Shown: positions 51,306 through 61,828, counted from the first letter of the stretch. The stretch: 64,000 nt of DNA from PZPK01 sp965230795 (GCA_965230795.1 OZ246020.1:3286001-3350000); one strand, 5' to 3'. Numbers and translations: made by a program. Notes: generated from the letters alone by a model not told the origin.

Positions 51306-53081
51306 ATGTCATTGCTAAACAAATTAAAACCGCCCTATACCCTGTCCATTTTTCATCGAACCTTGCTGATGAGCTTTGCCTTTGTGGGCATCCTGGTCAT
51401 CTCAACCCTGGTCCAGGTTCAGGGTATCAATCACGTTATTGAAGGTGCCAAGACTCAGGCCGAGCTGAGTAATCAGCAGAACGAAGCCGTTCGCAAGCAA
51501 GGCCTGTTGTTACGTGAACAGGAACGTATCAGCGCCCTGCAGCGCACCGCACAGGATGCCTTCGATCTGTACTTTGAATACCTGTTCTGGCGCTATAACT
51601 CGGTTATCACCGAAGATCAGTTGGCGGTCGACAACGGCAATGAAGCCGAAACCAAATTGCGGGAGGTGCTCAACCGCATTTACGACCTGGACGAAGAACT
51701 GGGTGAAGCCGCTGATGCCGTCGCCATTTATCTGGACGACTTCAACGACAAGATCAGCGAATCCATCGAGCTCGCCCGGGATAACGCCAGCAAGCAATCG
51801 ATCATATCCATGGTAGGTCGGGCCCAGAGCGATGGTATGGCCATGAATGCCATGTTCGAGATCATACTGGATGAGGCCTCCAAAGCCGTGCAAACGGCCA
51901 ACAATCAGGTCAAGCAGGAAGGTGAAGCGGTGCTGGCAGCCGCCAACAAGGTTAGCGAAGCGAGTATTCAGGCCCGACAGGAAGGTGAAGGTCTGCGTGA
52001 ATCTGCGTTCTTTATTCTCGGTATTGCCGTTGTTACCAGCATCGTCGTCGGCGTCCTGTTCTCACGTTCCATCACCCAGCCCATTCAGCGGCTGACAAAA
52101 ACCATTCACGACATTGAAGATCAGTCCGACCTCACCCGCCGCATTAACCTGCAACGCAAGGACGAGATCGGTCAAATTGCTGTCGCCTTCAACAGCATGC
52201 TGGAAAAATTTCAGGGCATCATTCTGCATCTGGCCCAGATCAGTGACAAACTCGCCCAGGCCTGGGAAAAAAGTTCCGATGCCTTCAACGCCACCCGCCA
52301 GAGCATTGAAGAATTACATCAGCAAAGCGATGTGGTCGCCGGCGCGGTGAACGATATGAAACTCAAGTCCCGCGATATTAACGACAGCACCAACGACGCC
52401 GCCGCTCGCGCAGATGACGCACAACAATCCTGCGAACATGGCAAGGATTGCATGCAGCAAACCATGGAGGATATTGCATCACTCAATGGAGAGATGAATG
52501 CCAGCGCCGCATCGGTAAGCAAGTTGGCAGAACACTCCGATGCCATTGGCGGTGTACTGGATGTGATCCGCAATATCTCTGAACAAACCAATCTGCTGGC
52601 CCTCAATGCCGCCATCGAAGCCGCCCGGGCAGGTGATCAGGGCCGCGGCTTTGCCGTCGTCGCAGATGAAGTGCGTACGCTGGCGCAACGCACTGGACAG
52701 TCCACCAACGAGATCCAGGCCATGATTGAGACCCTGCAGAAAGGCACCGAACATGCCGTCAACCAGATCAATACCAGTCGGGATAGCTCGCAAACCACGG
52801 TCGAGCAGAGTCGCAACGCCTCCGATGCCGTCGACAAGGTGCTGCATACGGTGCAAGCCATGAACGAGACCAATCAGCATATCGCGCAAAGTACCCAGGC
52901 CCAGATGCAGGCCTCCGAGAGCGTCGAACACAGCATCGGCAGCATTCGTGATCTCGCCGATGCGGTGCACAATGCCGCCGACTTCAATCAGCAGGCCAAT
53001 CAGGAGCTGTTTGAACTATCGAAGAAACTCAGGGAAATGATTTCGACCTTCAACTACGAACAGGGACAGGCGGGCAGCTAA
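51306..53081 (+). CDS. Methyl-accepting chemotaxis protein
   Basis: 591 residues from ATG 51306 (GAGG about nine bases before it; the frame is open from 51171 but that part is the iadA promoter area). Layout: first helix about 18-40, a helical periplasmic sensor to about 225, second helix about 228-252 (FILGIAVVTSIVVGVLFSRS), HAMP, then the signalling hairpin with the tip EQTNLLALNAAIEAARAGDQ. No C-terminal pentapeptide tether for CheR/CheB. The ligand is unknown. It converges with, and overlaps by four bases, the next gene. Confidence 0.95.
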   Translation: MSLLNKLKPPYTLSIFHRTLLMSFAFVGILVISTLVQVQGINHVIEGAKTQAELSNQQNEAVRKQGLLLREQERISALQRTAQDAFDLYFEYLFWRYNSVITEDQLAVDNGNEAETKLREVLNRIYDLDEELGEAADAVAIYLDDFNDKISESIELARDNASKQSIISMVGRAQSDGMAMNAMFEIILDEASKAVQTANNQVKQEGEAVLAAANKVSEASIQARQEGEGLRESAFFILGIAVVTSIVVGVLFSRSITQPIQRLTKTIHDIEDQSDLTRRINLQRKDEIGQIAVAFNSMLEKFQGIILHLAQISDKLAQAWEKSSDAFNATRQSIEELHQQSDVVAGAVNDMKLKSRDINDSTNDAAARADDAQQSCEHGKDCMQQTMEDIASLNGEMNASAASVSKLAEHSDAIGGVLDVIRNISEQTNLLALNAAIEAARAGDQGRGFAVVADEVRTLAQRTGQSTNEIQAMIETLQKGTEHAVNQINTSRDSSQTTVEQSRNASDAVDKVLHTVQAMNETNQHIAQSTQAQMQASESVEHSIGSIRDLADAVHNAADFNQQANQELFELSKKLREMISTFNYEQGQAGS

Positions 53082-55687
53082 CCCGCCATTTCATCCTCGT
53101 GGCCGTTGCTGCCGCCATGGCGTACCCAACGCTCATAGGCATGCGCTGCCATGGGGCGGGCTATGTGAAAGCCCTGGGCATAATCACAGCCGGAATTAGC
53201 AAGCGCTTCCAGCACAGTAGCGTCTTCCACCCCTTCTGCCACGACCTTGTAGCCCAGATCTCTGGCCAGATTGAGCGTGGTGCGCACGATCACCTGATCC
53301 CCCTCACCGACCAGCATCTCCTTGACGAAGGAGCGGTCTATTTTGATTTCGAACACCGGCAGGTCGCGAATATAGCTGAACGATGACTGGCCGGTACCAA
53401 AGTCATCCAGGGCAATTTTGATCCCGGCGTCGGCGAGCCGGTTCAGGGTTTTCAGGGCCTGATCCGGATCGATCATGACCGCCGTTTCGGTAATTTCCAG
53501 AATCAGGTACTCGGCCGGATAATGATGGCGCGCCAGAGAGTCCAGCACCTGATCCACAAAATCCTCTTCCTGCAGGTTAATGGCAGAGATATTCACCGAC
53601 ACCAGACGTGGCTCCATCTGCTGGTGCCAGCGACGGTTGTCCGTCAGCGCCTTGTCGATAACCCATTGGGTCAGGGCGCGCATAATGCCGGTTTTTTCGG
53701 CCAGTGAAATAAACTCATCCGGTGAAATAAAGCCCAGGGTCGAGTGATTCCAGCGCAGCAAAGCTTCGCTGCCAATCAAGTGGTTATCCTGACAACGAAT
53801 AATGGGCTGATAATAGAGTTCAAGGCTATGTTCACGAATCGCCCGATCCAGTTCCCCCATCAAGGCCAATCGGCGCGCGCTGTAGGGATTGATATCACTG
53901 GAATAAATAGCCAACCGGGCGTGACTCTGCTCGGCATGATCGACCGCCACCCGGGTATGACGAATCAGGGTGGCCAGGTCGGCGCCGTGCTCGGGACAGG
54001 AGGCAATACCAATGGACATGCCCAGGTCCAGCTTCATGCCATTGAATTCGATGGCTTCACTCAGCGCATCGTAAAGTTCCGCAACCCAGTTCTGGGCGAT
54101 GTCCGGGTCACCGGTATTTAGAATAAACGCAAAAATTACACCTTCGATATGAGCGAAATACTGCACTTCTGCCTCATCACTTTCCACCGGAATAAACCGC
54201 TCTCTGTCGATATTGAGTTCCCCCAATCGCTGGGAGAACAGGCTCAGCACAATATCCGCATTGGCATGACCAAGCGTTTTATTGATTTCCTGAATACGAT
54301 TGAGATGGATAAATACCAGTGAGAAGGGTTTCAGGCGGGAGGCATCGCCGCCGTCTTGCGACAGATAGTGCAGCACCTGCTGCAACATCACCATGTTAGG
54401 CAGGCCATTAACTGCCTGATGCGTCGCCTGGTAGTACAAGCGGCTCTCCGCTGCCTTGCGCTGCTCCATTTCCATCAGGCGCTCTTTCTGGGCACGAAAA
54501 CGCGCAGAGCGCTCGCGGTTATATCGATCTGCCAGCGCAAAGCTCAGTAGAATGGCCTCCAGCGCCGAACCCCAACTCAGGGCGTACTCGGTAAAGGCAT
54601 TGCGTGGCAAAAACCCGAACTTGCTGGAGGCGGTAATAAAAATCCCGGACATCAGAAAGGACCAGGCAATGGTGAAATAACGCGCTGAAGTCTGCCCCTT
54701 CATCCAGGCATAGGGGCCGGCGAAGAGAATAATCATGCTCGCCGGGATCCCCAGAAACACTGAAATGCGCGTCGAGATGTCATAGGGCAATATGAAAGCG
54801 CCGGCAATGCACAGCAGAAACAGCAAGGCCATGCCCTGCAGAATGCGATTCAATATCGGCGCCGATTTGGACAGCCGTAAAAAGTACGATGCAAACAGCG
54901 CCGCAAACAACCCGGTACTCGGCGGAGCCAATAGCATGCTGTAGTACTGAATCCGTGGCGAATCGGGATAGATGTACTGATACAAGAAGCCGTGCGTACC
55001 GGCCATCAACACCAGCACCGATAGCACCAGGCCGACGTAATAAATATAGGGCCGCTCGCGAATGGACACGAACAGGAACAGGTTATAAACGGCGAGCAAC
55101 AGCATCATGCCGTAATACAGGGCCTTGATCAGCTGCTCATCCTGATCCACCAGGCTGAAGTGCCGGGCCTTCCAGAACTCGACAGGCAACTGCATGGAGC
55201 CCTGGGTTTTTACCTTGAGATAGATATCCACCTGTTCGCCCGGTGGCAGATCCAGCGGGAACAGAAAGTCGCGATGCCGCAGCGGGCGTTGGGAAAAAGG
55301 GTAACTGTCACCGGTAATATACTTGTCAATCAGGGCATTCCGAGTCAGAGCGTAATACTCAATATGATCCAGTAGCGGGTATTGCACGGCAATCAGCGAC
55401 TCCACCGTATGGGCTTCGTTCTGCCGCACACTGATGCGGAACCAGTATTGGCTGTCGGTGTAGCCAAAGTTTGGTGTTTCACGGGAGTGTGTCTGCCAGG
55501 CGGAAGCCGGCATGGCAAGCAGCTGAGACAATCCGATGGAGCCGTCTGTGTCCTCCAGGTACTCCAGCTGATCACCAAGATTCAGTCGTGTCTGGGAACT
55601 CACATCCACCAGTGGCGGAGTCGCATGCGCGCTCACGGCAATCACCCAGAACAGGCAGAGCATGATGGCATGGAGCATCTTGGGCAT
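53078..55687 (-). CDS. 7TMR-DISM sensor with degenerate GGDEF and EAL domains
   Basis: 869 residues. A signal peptide is followed by a periplasmic 7TMR-DISMED2 domain (about 30-175, SQYWFRISVRQNEAHTVESL), seven helices (about 185-395), coiled coil, GGDEF (about 420-590) and EAL (about 605-860). The cyclase domain lacks GGDEF (AHIEGVIFAFIL there) and its start reads ATHQAVNGLPN, so it is inactive. The EAL domain keeps EALLRW, VNISAINLQ, LEITETAVM, DDFGTGQSS and KIDRSF plus AEGVE, so phosphodiesterase activity is likely. Signal unknown. Confidence 0.92.
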   Translation of the reverse strand: MPKMLHAIMLCLFWVIAVSAHATPPLVDVSSQTRLNLGDQLEYLEDTDGSIGLSQLLAMPASAWQTHSRETPNFGYTDSQYWFRISVRQNEAHTVESLIAVQYPLLDHIEYYALTRNALIDKYITGDSYPFSQRPLRHRDFLFPLDLPPGEQVDIYLKVKTQGSMQLPVEFWKARHFSLVDQDEQLIKALYYGMMLLLAVYNLFLFVSIRERPYIYYVGLVLSVLVLMAGTHGFLYQYIYPDSPRIQYYSMLLAPPSTGLFAALFASYFLRLSKSAPILNRILQGMALLFLLCIAGAFILPYDISTRISVFLGIPASMIILFAGPYAWMKGQTSARYFTIAWSFLMSGIFITASSKFGFLPRNAFTEYALSWGSALEAILLSFALADRYNRERSARFRAQKERLMEMEQRKAAESRLYYQATHQAVNGLPNMVMLQQVLHYLSQDGGDASRLKPFSLVFIHLNRIQEINKTLGHANADIVLSLFSQRLGELNIDRERFIPVESDEAEVQYFAHIEGVIFAFILNTGDPDIAQNWVAELYDALSEAIEFNGMKLDLGMSIGIASCPEHGADLATLIRHTRVAVDHAEQSHARLAIYSSDINPYSARRLALMGELDRAIREHSLELYYQPIIRCQDNHLIGSEALLRWNHSTLGFISPDEFISLAEKTGIMRALTQWVIDKALTDNRRWHQQMEPRLVSVNISAINLQEEDFVDQVLDSLARHHYPAEYLILEITETAVMIDPDQALKTLNRLADAGIKIALDDFGTGQSSFSYIRDLPVFEIKIDRSFVKEMLVGEGDQVIVRTTLNLARDLGYKVVAEGVEDATVLEALANSGCDYAQGFHIARPMAAHAYERWVRHGGSNGHEDEMAG

Positions 55688-55967
55688 AGAAACGAAACTC
55701 GGGATAGCTATTAGTCACAGACAATTCGGCATCCCTAAGTCTAGCTGAATCCTGCCAAGTCACCGTTTATTGTTGTAACTGCTTGTAATAACGGAATTTC
55801 TGGAAAGGTCGGCAGACGTCATTGCTGTGTGCATCCTGGCTGGGCAATAAAACTTCCAAGGTCTGCGCCAATATCCCATGCGTTTTGCTGAGGTATAGCC
55901 TAGAATTCAAGCTACCCATTCAAGCCGTTCACAGCTTCGCTCGGTATCCTGACAGGAGGAAAAGAGC

Positions 55968-56807
55968 ATGAGACCTGCTATCTCGCGTCACCTCAAGCGT
56001 CTCCTCGACACTGGCACCTTACATACATTCAAACGAGTATTTTGCCGTTTGACTGGAGCTCTGGCCTTGATAGCGCTAATGAGCACTGGCAACACCTATG
56101 CCAGCGATTTTGACAAGCTCTCGTTCTACAGTGAGAACTTTCCGCCCTTTAACTATCTGGATGAAAACGGAGAGTTGCAGGGGCCATCCGTCGACGTTTT
56201 AATTCAGCTGTTTTCACGACTGCATATCGAAAAATCAAAGCAGGATATTGCCGTTTTACCCTGGGCCAGATCCTATCAGTTTCTGTTAACCAAGCGTGGA
56301 ACGGTGTTGTTTGTGGTTTCCAGAACGCCAGAACGTGAAAGCCTGTTCAAATGGGTAGGTCCCGTTACCCAGTCCAGAAACGCCATGATCGGTAAAAAAA
56401 TAAAGGCTCCGCTGAAACTGGCCAAAAAGGACTTGTTACAATACAACATCGTCGTTGTCAGAAATGATGCGGCGGGGCAGATCCTCTTGCAGCAGTTTGA
56501 ACACACCGGCATTACAACTGTTGATGTCACCAGTGCGGAGCAGGCAATAGGCATGCTGGAGCTCAATCGGGCGGATCTTTTCGCTTACGATGAGAACGTT
56601 TTCAATTGGATCGCCGATAAAAATGGCGTCAATACCCAACTCTATGATTCCGTTTACGAACTCAGTGAGAGCAAGCACTATTTCGCCTTTCACATCGACA
56701 CTCCGGATGCAGTGATCGAGGCTTTTCAAACCGCCCTGGATGCGCTCAAATCAGACGGAACCTGGGAAAACATTCTTGAAAGCCATCGGATGAGCGTGAG
56801 CGAATAA
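55968..56807 (+). CDS. Periplasmic binding-like protein (SBP_bac_3 type), orphan
   Basis: 279 residues with a long N-terminus: a basic stretch, then a signal helix LTGALALIALMSTGNTYA. The family-3 fold is clear: YSENFPPFNYLDENGELQGP, SVDVLIQLFSRLHIEKSKQD, WARSYQFLLTKRGTVLFVVS and the second lobe PDAVIEAFQTALDALKSDG. A strong AGGAGG site lies 9-10 bases before the ATG. No transporter subunits adjoin it. It lies divergent from the 7TMR protein (280-bp gap, no gene seen there). Confidence 0.8.
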   Translation: MRPAISRHLKRLLDTGTLHTFKRVFCRLTGALALIALMSTGNTYASDFDKLSFYSENFPPFNYLDENGELQGPSVDVLIQLFSRLHIEKSKQDIAVLPWARSYQFLLTKRGTVLFVVSRTPERESLFKWVGPVTQSRNAMIGKKIKAPLKLAKKDLLQYNIVVVRNDAAGQILLQQFEHTGITTVDVTSAEQAIGMLELNRADLFAYDENVFNWIADKNGVNTQLYDSVYELSESKHYFAFHIDTPDAVIEAFQTALDALKSDGTWENILESHRMSVSE

Positions 56808-56812
56808 TCCTG

Positions 56813-57517
56813 TCAATTGATCTGCAGGCCCAGCTGGCCCAGATCCGCTTCACCATCGCCGCGTCCGGGTCTGGTTTTCAGGTGAGCACACTGCGCCAAA
56901 AACAATTCTGCGGTAGCCACCGCATCGCTCATGGCATTGTGTGCGAAGGCGGGTGGCAAGCCATAACGATCCCGGCACAAGTTCAGCTGCAGACTGGCAG
57001 ATTTGCCCTGTCGATCCAGCCGCCGCTTTTCAATCAGCATGGTATCCACATAGGCCAGGGGCATGGGACAGGCAAAGGTCTGACGGGCACAGCGCTGGAG
57101 AAAGGCCAGATCCAATACGGCATGATGAAACACCAGGACCGTATCTTCAGCCTGGTGCGCCAACAGACTCAGAGCCTTCGAAGCGCTGGCGGCGCCCGCC
57201 AGTTGCTGATCTGAAAGACCGTGGATCACCACACTGTCACCCACTGCCTGGGGACTATGCATCAATACATGACGCCGTGATCCATAATCGATCTGCATCT
57301 GCCGGATGCGCACCCAACCGATACTGAGCAGACTATCCCGAGCCGGATTGAGCCCGCTCATCTCACAATCAACCACCAGGAAATCCTGCTCGGCACAGCT
57401 CTTTCGCAGCTTGGGCAAAGTCCTTTGATAGAGGCCCTTGAAAGGCGTCCGCGCGGCGGCTTTTCCCCACTTCCAGCGGGCATAGTCTAAACGCAGCGTA
57501 TTCAGCACACTCATCAT
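56813..57517 (-). CDS. DEDDh 3'-5' exonuclease (DnaQ-like)
   Basis: 234 residues. Exo I is VVDCEMSGLNPARDSLLSIG (D and E of DEDDh), Exo II VFHHAVLDLAFLQRC, Exo III FAHNAMSDAVATAELFLAQ with the His and Asp. This is the DNA polymerase III epsilon-type fold without the polymerase-binding tail. In several gammaproteobacteria such a gene sits with the DUF294 protein and the ActP symporter as here; the link to acetate use is not explained. It lies 53 bp after the DUF294 gene. Confidence 0.88.
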   Translation of the reverse strand: MMSVLNTLRLDYARWKWGKAAARTPFKGLYQRTLPKLRKSCAEQDFLVVDCEMSGLNPARDSLLSIGWVRIRQMQIDYGSRRHVLMHSPQAVGDSVVIHGLSDQQLAGAASASKALSLLAHQAEDTVLVFHHAVLDLAFLQRCARQTFACPMPLAYVDTMLIEKRRLDRQGKSASLQLNLCRDRYGLPPAFAHNAMSDAVATAELFLAQCAHLKTRPGRGDGEADLGQLGLQIN

Positions 57518-57570
57518 GGTGCCCTTGCTATGGCTGGCTTAGCCATCGGCGCCATGCCGAGAGCCTTACG

Positions 57571-59442
57571 CTAGATTGCGCCATGACCGAAACGCATCTT
57601 CAGCAGCCGCTGACTCTCCGCCACTACCGAAAATGCATCCTTGAGCTGATGACGAACCAGTGGCGAGAGTTCATCGGGATTCAGATTGTTGGATACCTCC
57701 CTGCCCTGATCCGCCGATTCACTCTGACTCTCCAGTCGCAGACTGGCAATGAATTCGTGCGCGTCCAGGAGATTGCCCGCTTCAGAGGTGGACAGAATGC
57801 CCGCCGTTTCCAGCGCCCGAAGGCGTGTCTCAGTGTTCACTGCATCGATGCCGTGGGCCAGGCAGTACAGTCTCGCCAAGGCCACGATGGGCACGGTGCC
57901 GCGATGTTTCAGATCCAGTACCGGATTGTGATCACCATCTTTTTCCAGCACAAAGGTTTTGAAAAAGCCCAGCGGCGGCGAGCTCTGCAAGGCATTCTCC
58001 GACATACAGGCCTGGAAAATGGTGTTTTTCTTCGCCTCCGTGAGCACCAGAGACCGGAGCGCATCGGTCAACTCCCGCTGTCCGGCCACATGTCGGATAT
58101 CGTAAAAGATACTGGCGTGCATCAGGGCCTTGGGTTCAGGTTCCCGAATCCAGCGCGTGAAGTAGCCCTGCCAGATTTTCAGGGGCTGACACCACTTCTC
58201 CGTCATGGCCATGATGCCGCCGGGACAGTATTTCAAACCGGACTTGTCGAGCCCCTCATTAACGAACTCCGCAAAACGTTTGAAGTAGGCCCGTTGCGTG
58301 TCATCCACATCATTGGCCAGAATCAGGCCATTGTCCTGATCCGAGCCCAGCATCTGGTCCTGACGGGCCTGAGAGCCGAAGACCACCCAGGCATAGTCGC
58401 ATGGCGCTTCCCCCAATGATCGGGTGGCGAGGTAAATCAGCTGCCGGGTAATGCTGTCCGTAATCGAGGTAATGATGCGCCCAACCTCAGCGGCGCGGAC
58501 ATTGGCCCTGACCATTTTCAGGATCAGCTCGGGCAGCTGCTTCGCCACCCGGTAGAGGGCTTCGCGGTTGCCGGCCCGGTTGATGGCCTGAATCATGTAA
58601 ACCGGTTCGCTGTTCTGGGCGCGAATGAAATCATTCAGGGTAATAATACCGACCGGTTTTGGCTGGCCGTCCGCATCGTTTTCCACCACCGGCAAATGGT
58701 GAATATTCGCGGTCATCATCAGCAACTGGGCTTCGTAAACGGTCTGGTGTGCCTGAATCGTGCGCGGATTCGGCGTCATCACGCTGGACACCGGCGCCTC
58801 CGGCGACACCGCTTTTGCCAGAACACGCGAACGCAAATCCCGGTCGGTGACAATCCCCATCAGGCGCTCTTCATCGACAATAAGAATCGAAGACACCTTG
58901 GCTTCAGACATACTTTGGGCGGTTTCAAAAATGCTGGCGCTATGGTGAGAACACAAAGGCTCGGAGATCATCAGGGCATCGACGCGCTGATTCAAGCGAT
59001 AATCGCGACCACGTTCATCCAGGGAATGATGCAGACGACCGGCCACTTCCTGCTGGAAATACTGGGCAAATGCTTCCTGTTCGCTCCGCAGCTGATGAAT
59101 CACACCCGCGGGAAAGCGAAACAGCAAACTGTCTTCAAGCGTTACTACACGCTCGACCTGCCGGCTGTCCTCCCCTTGAGCATGCACACCGAGTTCCTGA
59201 TTCAGGGAAAAACAATCTCCCAGACTCAAACGATCAATGAAGGCACCCTGCCGACCTTTCAGCTCGACGCTGCCCGTGCGCAAGACGCAAAGATCACCAT
59301 CCAGCTCATCACTATCAAGCTGCGACCCGGCCTTATGAAAACTGATCTGCAGCTTCTTCAGGCACAGATCGGTGCCCGCTGCATCCAGACTGTTGAATGG
59401 CGGGCATTGAGAGAGAAACTGACGCTTGTCATCGATTTCCAC
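57571..59442 (-). CDS. Cyclic-nucleotide-binding, CBS and DUF294 nucleotidyltransferase-like protein
   Basis: 623 residues. A cNMP-binding-like domain (about 10-130, CPPFNSLDAAGTDLCLKKLQ) is followed by paired CBS domains (about 160-285, ILIVDEERLMGIVTDRDLRS and LPVVENDADGQPKPVGIITL). The DUF294 nucleotidyltransferase-like core at about 330-470 has FGSQARQDQMLGSDQDNGLI, and a C-terminal DUF294 output domain follows. Its ligands and reaction are unknown. The gene belongs to the conserved actP neighbourhood and may sense adenine-nucleotide state. Confidence 0.9.
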   Translation of the reverse strand: MEIDDKRQFLSQCPPFNSLDAAGTDLCLKKLQISFHKAGSQLDSDELDGDLCVLRTGSVELKGRQGAFIDRLSLGDCFSLNQELGVHAQGEDSRQVERVVTLEDSLLFRFPAGVIHQLRSEQEAFAQYFQQEVAGRLHHSLDERGRDYRLNQRVDALMISEPLCSHHSASIFETAQSMSEAKVSSILIVDEERLMGIVTDRDLRSRVLAKAVSPEAPVSSVMTPNPRTIQAHQTVYEAQLLMMTANIHHLPVVENDADGQPKPVGIITLNDFIRAQNSEPVYMIQAINRAGNREALYRVAKQLPELILKMVRANVRAAEVGRIITSITDSITRQLIYLATRSLGEAPCDYAWVVFGSQARQDQMLGSDQDNGLILANDVDDTQRAYFKRFAEFVNEGLDKSGLKYCPGGIMAMTEKWCQPLKIWQGYFTRWIREPEPKALMHASIFYDIRHVAGQRELTDALRSLVLTEAKKNTIFQACMSENALQSSPPLGFFKTFVLEKDGDHNPVLDLKHRGTVPIVALARLYCLAHGIDAVNTETRLRALETAGILSTSEAGNLLDAHEFIASLRLESQSESADQGREVSNNLNPDELSPLVRHQLKDAFSVVAESQRLLKMRFGHGAI

Positions 59443-59514
59443 TATCCGCTTTCCTTTTTGCCTGTATCAGAGATGTCGATGCACCTTCAAACCGACACGC
59501 AAGAGACACGGGGT

Positions 59515-60003
59515 TTACCATTCATCCCGCGGAAACACGGTATCGTACTGGAAAAATGTCGTTTCCGTACTGGCGTAAAACAGGGTGTTGTCTGCCAGCA
59601 TGGCGATCCGCAGTTCTTTGGCATTGGATTCCATCGCGGACACCTCCAACTGCCATTGTTCACCGCTATCATCACTGGGCATCAACACCTGGGGTGATAC
59701 CGTATCCGGATCGGATACCAGTGCAACCCGGGCGCCACCCAAGGGATAACTTGAACGAGCGCGCAACAACTGACTGCCATCCTGTTGGGTTTCCAAACGT
59801 AATTCCAGCTCAAGGTCACCGTTTTTCAAGGTACATTGTCCGCTTTGATAGCGACAGTTGGATTTGGCCAATAATTCATAGCTGCCTCCCGCTTCCGCTG
59901 CCTGAGGCGGCTCAGAAACAAAATAGTCGGTGGCAAAGTAGCTGATAATGGCCAGTACCGGAGCCACCAGCATGGCGATGGTCATGTGTCGGTTTTTAAA
60001 CAT
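59515..60003 (-). CDS. Membrane-anchored periplasmic protein of the actP cluster, unknown
   Basis: 162 residues. One N-terminal helix (MLVAPVLAIISYFATDYFVS) anchors a periplasmic domain with a Cys pair (CRYQSGQCTL) and a beta-rich pattern (LELELRLETQQDGSQLLRA, ARVALVSDPDTVSPQVLM, KELRIAMLADNTLFYAST). No named family is recalled. It is found between actP and the DUF294 gene, after the actP terminator hairpin. Confidence 0.7.
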   Translation of the reverse strand: MFKNRHMTIAMLVAPVLAIISYFATDYFVSEPPQAAEAGGSYELLAKSNCRYQSGQCTLKNGDLELELRLETQQDGSQLLRARSSYPLGGARVALVSDPDTVSPQVLMPSDDSGEQWQLEVSAMESNAKELRIAMLADNTLFYASTETTFFQYDTVFPRDEW

Positions 60004-60030
60004 TGCCCTTTCCTCGTTGATTCAATCTGT

Positions 60031-60068
60031 AGAAAAAGGGCGCCAGTCTCGAGAAGAGTCCTGGCGCC
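60031..60068 (-). terminator. Rho-independent terminator after actP
   Basis: On the minus strand GGCGCCAG, a 14-base loop, CTGGCGCC (eight perfect pairs), then CCTTTTTC. It lies 18 bp past the actP stop, so the genes below it would depend on read-through or their own promoters. Confidence 0.75.
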
Positions 60069-60086
60069 AGGCTCGCTACTGCCAAA

Positions 60087-61817
60087 CTAGTGGGCTTGCG
60101 CCTCACCCACGCCCGAGGGCACCCGAATATGCTCAACCAGCTCCTGTACATGGACAGGTGGTTGCGCAGTGACGCGTGACACCCCAAAGGCCACCAGGAA
60201 GTTCACCACCGCGCCAATGGCACCAAAGGCATTGGGCTCAATACCGAAGAACCAGTTCGGAGACATGCCACCCAGGAAGTCGGTCCCGGGGATAAACATG
60301 ATGCCCTTATGCTGGAACACATAGAGCAGCGTCACGCCAATCCCTGAAACCATACCGGCGATGGCACCTTCTTTGGTGATCTTCTTGCTGAAGATACCCA
60401 TCATCAGCACCGGGAAGATGGATGAGGCTGCCAGACCGAAGGCCAGCGCCACCGTCCCGGCCGCGAAGTCCGGCGGATTGAAGCCCAGGTATCCTGCGAA
60501 GACGATAGCCAGGGCCATGGCAATACGACTCGCCCTGAGTTCCGCCTTTTCGGAAATATCCGGCATAAACACCCCTTTCAGCAAGTCGTGGGAAATCGCC
60601 GAGGAGATCGCCAGCAACAGTCCCGCAGCGGTGGACAATGCCGCCGCCAGACCACCGGCCGCAACCAGCGCGATGACCCAATTGGGCAACTGTGCAATCT
60701 CGGGGTTGGCCAGTACCATGATGTCACGATCCACTTTAACCATTTCATTGGTTTCCTTGTTGGACGTGTACTGGATGCGACCATCGCCATTTTTATCTTC
60801 AAACTGCAACAGCCCGGTGGTCTCCCACTTCTTGAACCAGTTAGGACGCTCATCATAAGCCAGATGCTCACCGGCAACCGGTTCGATGGTGTTCATCAGA
60901 TTCAGACGCGCCATCGCCGCTACCGCAGGAGCCGTGGTATAGAGAATGGTAATGAAGACCAGCGCCCAACCGGCAGACGTCCGTGCATCACGCACCTTGG
61001 GTACCGTGAAGAAACGGATGATAACGTGCGGCAGGCCCGCCGTACCGATCATCAGAGACAGGGTATAGACAAACATATTGGTGGTGCTGAGCCGTGCCTG
61101 CGTCGTGTATTCGGCAAAGCCGAGTTCGGTCACCACCTGGTCCAGCTTATCCAGCAGATAGGTTTCACTGCCTGTCATGGTTGAGCCAAGGCCAAGCTGT
61201 GGCAGCGGGTTACCGGTCAAGTGCAGGGAAATAAATACCGCCGGGATGGTGTAGGCAAAAATCAAGACGCAGTACTGCACAATCTGGGTGTAGGTAATGC
61301 CTTTCATGCCGCCCAGAACCGCATAGAAAAACACGATGCACATACCGGTCAGCAGGCCGGTGCCGTAGTCCACTTCCAAAAAGCGGGAGAAGGCCACACC
61401 AATACCTTTCATCTGACCGATAACGTAGGTCACCGAGGCAACGATCAGACACACCACGGCAACGATTCTCGCTGTGCGCGAATAGAATCGGTCACCGATG
61501 AATTCCGGCACCGTGAACTTGCCGAACTTGCGCAGGTAAGGAGCCAGACACATGGCGAGCAATACGTAGCCCCCTGTCCAGCCCATCAAAAACACCGAAC
61601 CACCGTAGCCATAAAAGGCGATCAGTCCAGCCATCGAAATAAAAGAAGCGGCCGACATCCAGTCAGCCGCCGTCGCCATACCATTGGCGACCGGGTGAAC
61701 CCCGCCGCCTGCGACGTAAAACTCTTTGGTAGTGCCGGCGCGCGCCCAGATGGCAATGCCGATGTACATACTGAAGGTGGCACCAACCACCAGATAGGTT
61801 AAGGTTTGCAGATCCAT
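60087..61817 (-). CDS. actP: Sodium/acetate symporter ActP
   Basis: 576 residues, SLC5/SSS family with about 13 helices. ARAGTTKEFYVAGGGVHPVANGM and AADWMSAASFISMAGLIAFY are typical near the N-terminus; PEFIGDRFYSRTARIVAVVC and GGLAAALSTAAGLLLAISSAISH follow. An insertion of about 70 residues (AGEHLAYDERPNWFKKWETT to VDRDIMVLANPEIAQ) is the mark of the ActP type paired with DUF4212. It imports acetate or related short monocarboxylates. It follows the DUF4212 gene by 11 bp. Confidence 0.92.
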   Translation of the reverse strand: MDLQTLTYLVVGATFSMYIGIAIWARAGTTKEFYVAGGGVHPVANGMATAADWMSAASFISMAGLIAFYGYGGSVFLMGWTGGYVLLAMCLAPYLRKFGKFTVPEFIGDRFYSRTARIVAVVCLIVASVTYVIGQMKGIGVAFSRFLEVDYGTGLLTGMCIVFFYAVLGGMKGITYTQIVQYCVLIFAYTIPAVFISLHLTGNPLPQLGLGSTMTGSETYLLDKLDQVVTELGFAEYTTQARLSTTNMFVYTLSLMIGTAGLPHVIIRFFTVPKVRDARTSAGWALVFITILYTTAPAVAAMARLNLMNTIEPVAGEHLAYDERPNWFKKWETTGLLQFEDKNGDGRIQYTSNKETNEMVKVDRDIMVLANPEIAQLPNWVIALVAAGGLAAALSTAAGLLLAISSAISHDLLKGVFMPDISEKAELRASRIAMALAIVFAGYLGFNPPDFAAGTVALAFGLAASSIFPVLMMGIFSKKITKEGAIAGMVSGIGVTLLYVFQHKGIMFIPGTDFLGGMSPNWFFGIEPNAFGAIGAVVNFLVAFGVSRVTAQPPVHVQELVEHIRVPSGVGEAQAH

Positions 61818-61828
61818 GGTCGGCCCTC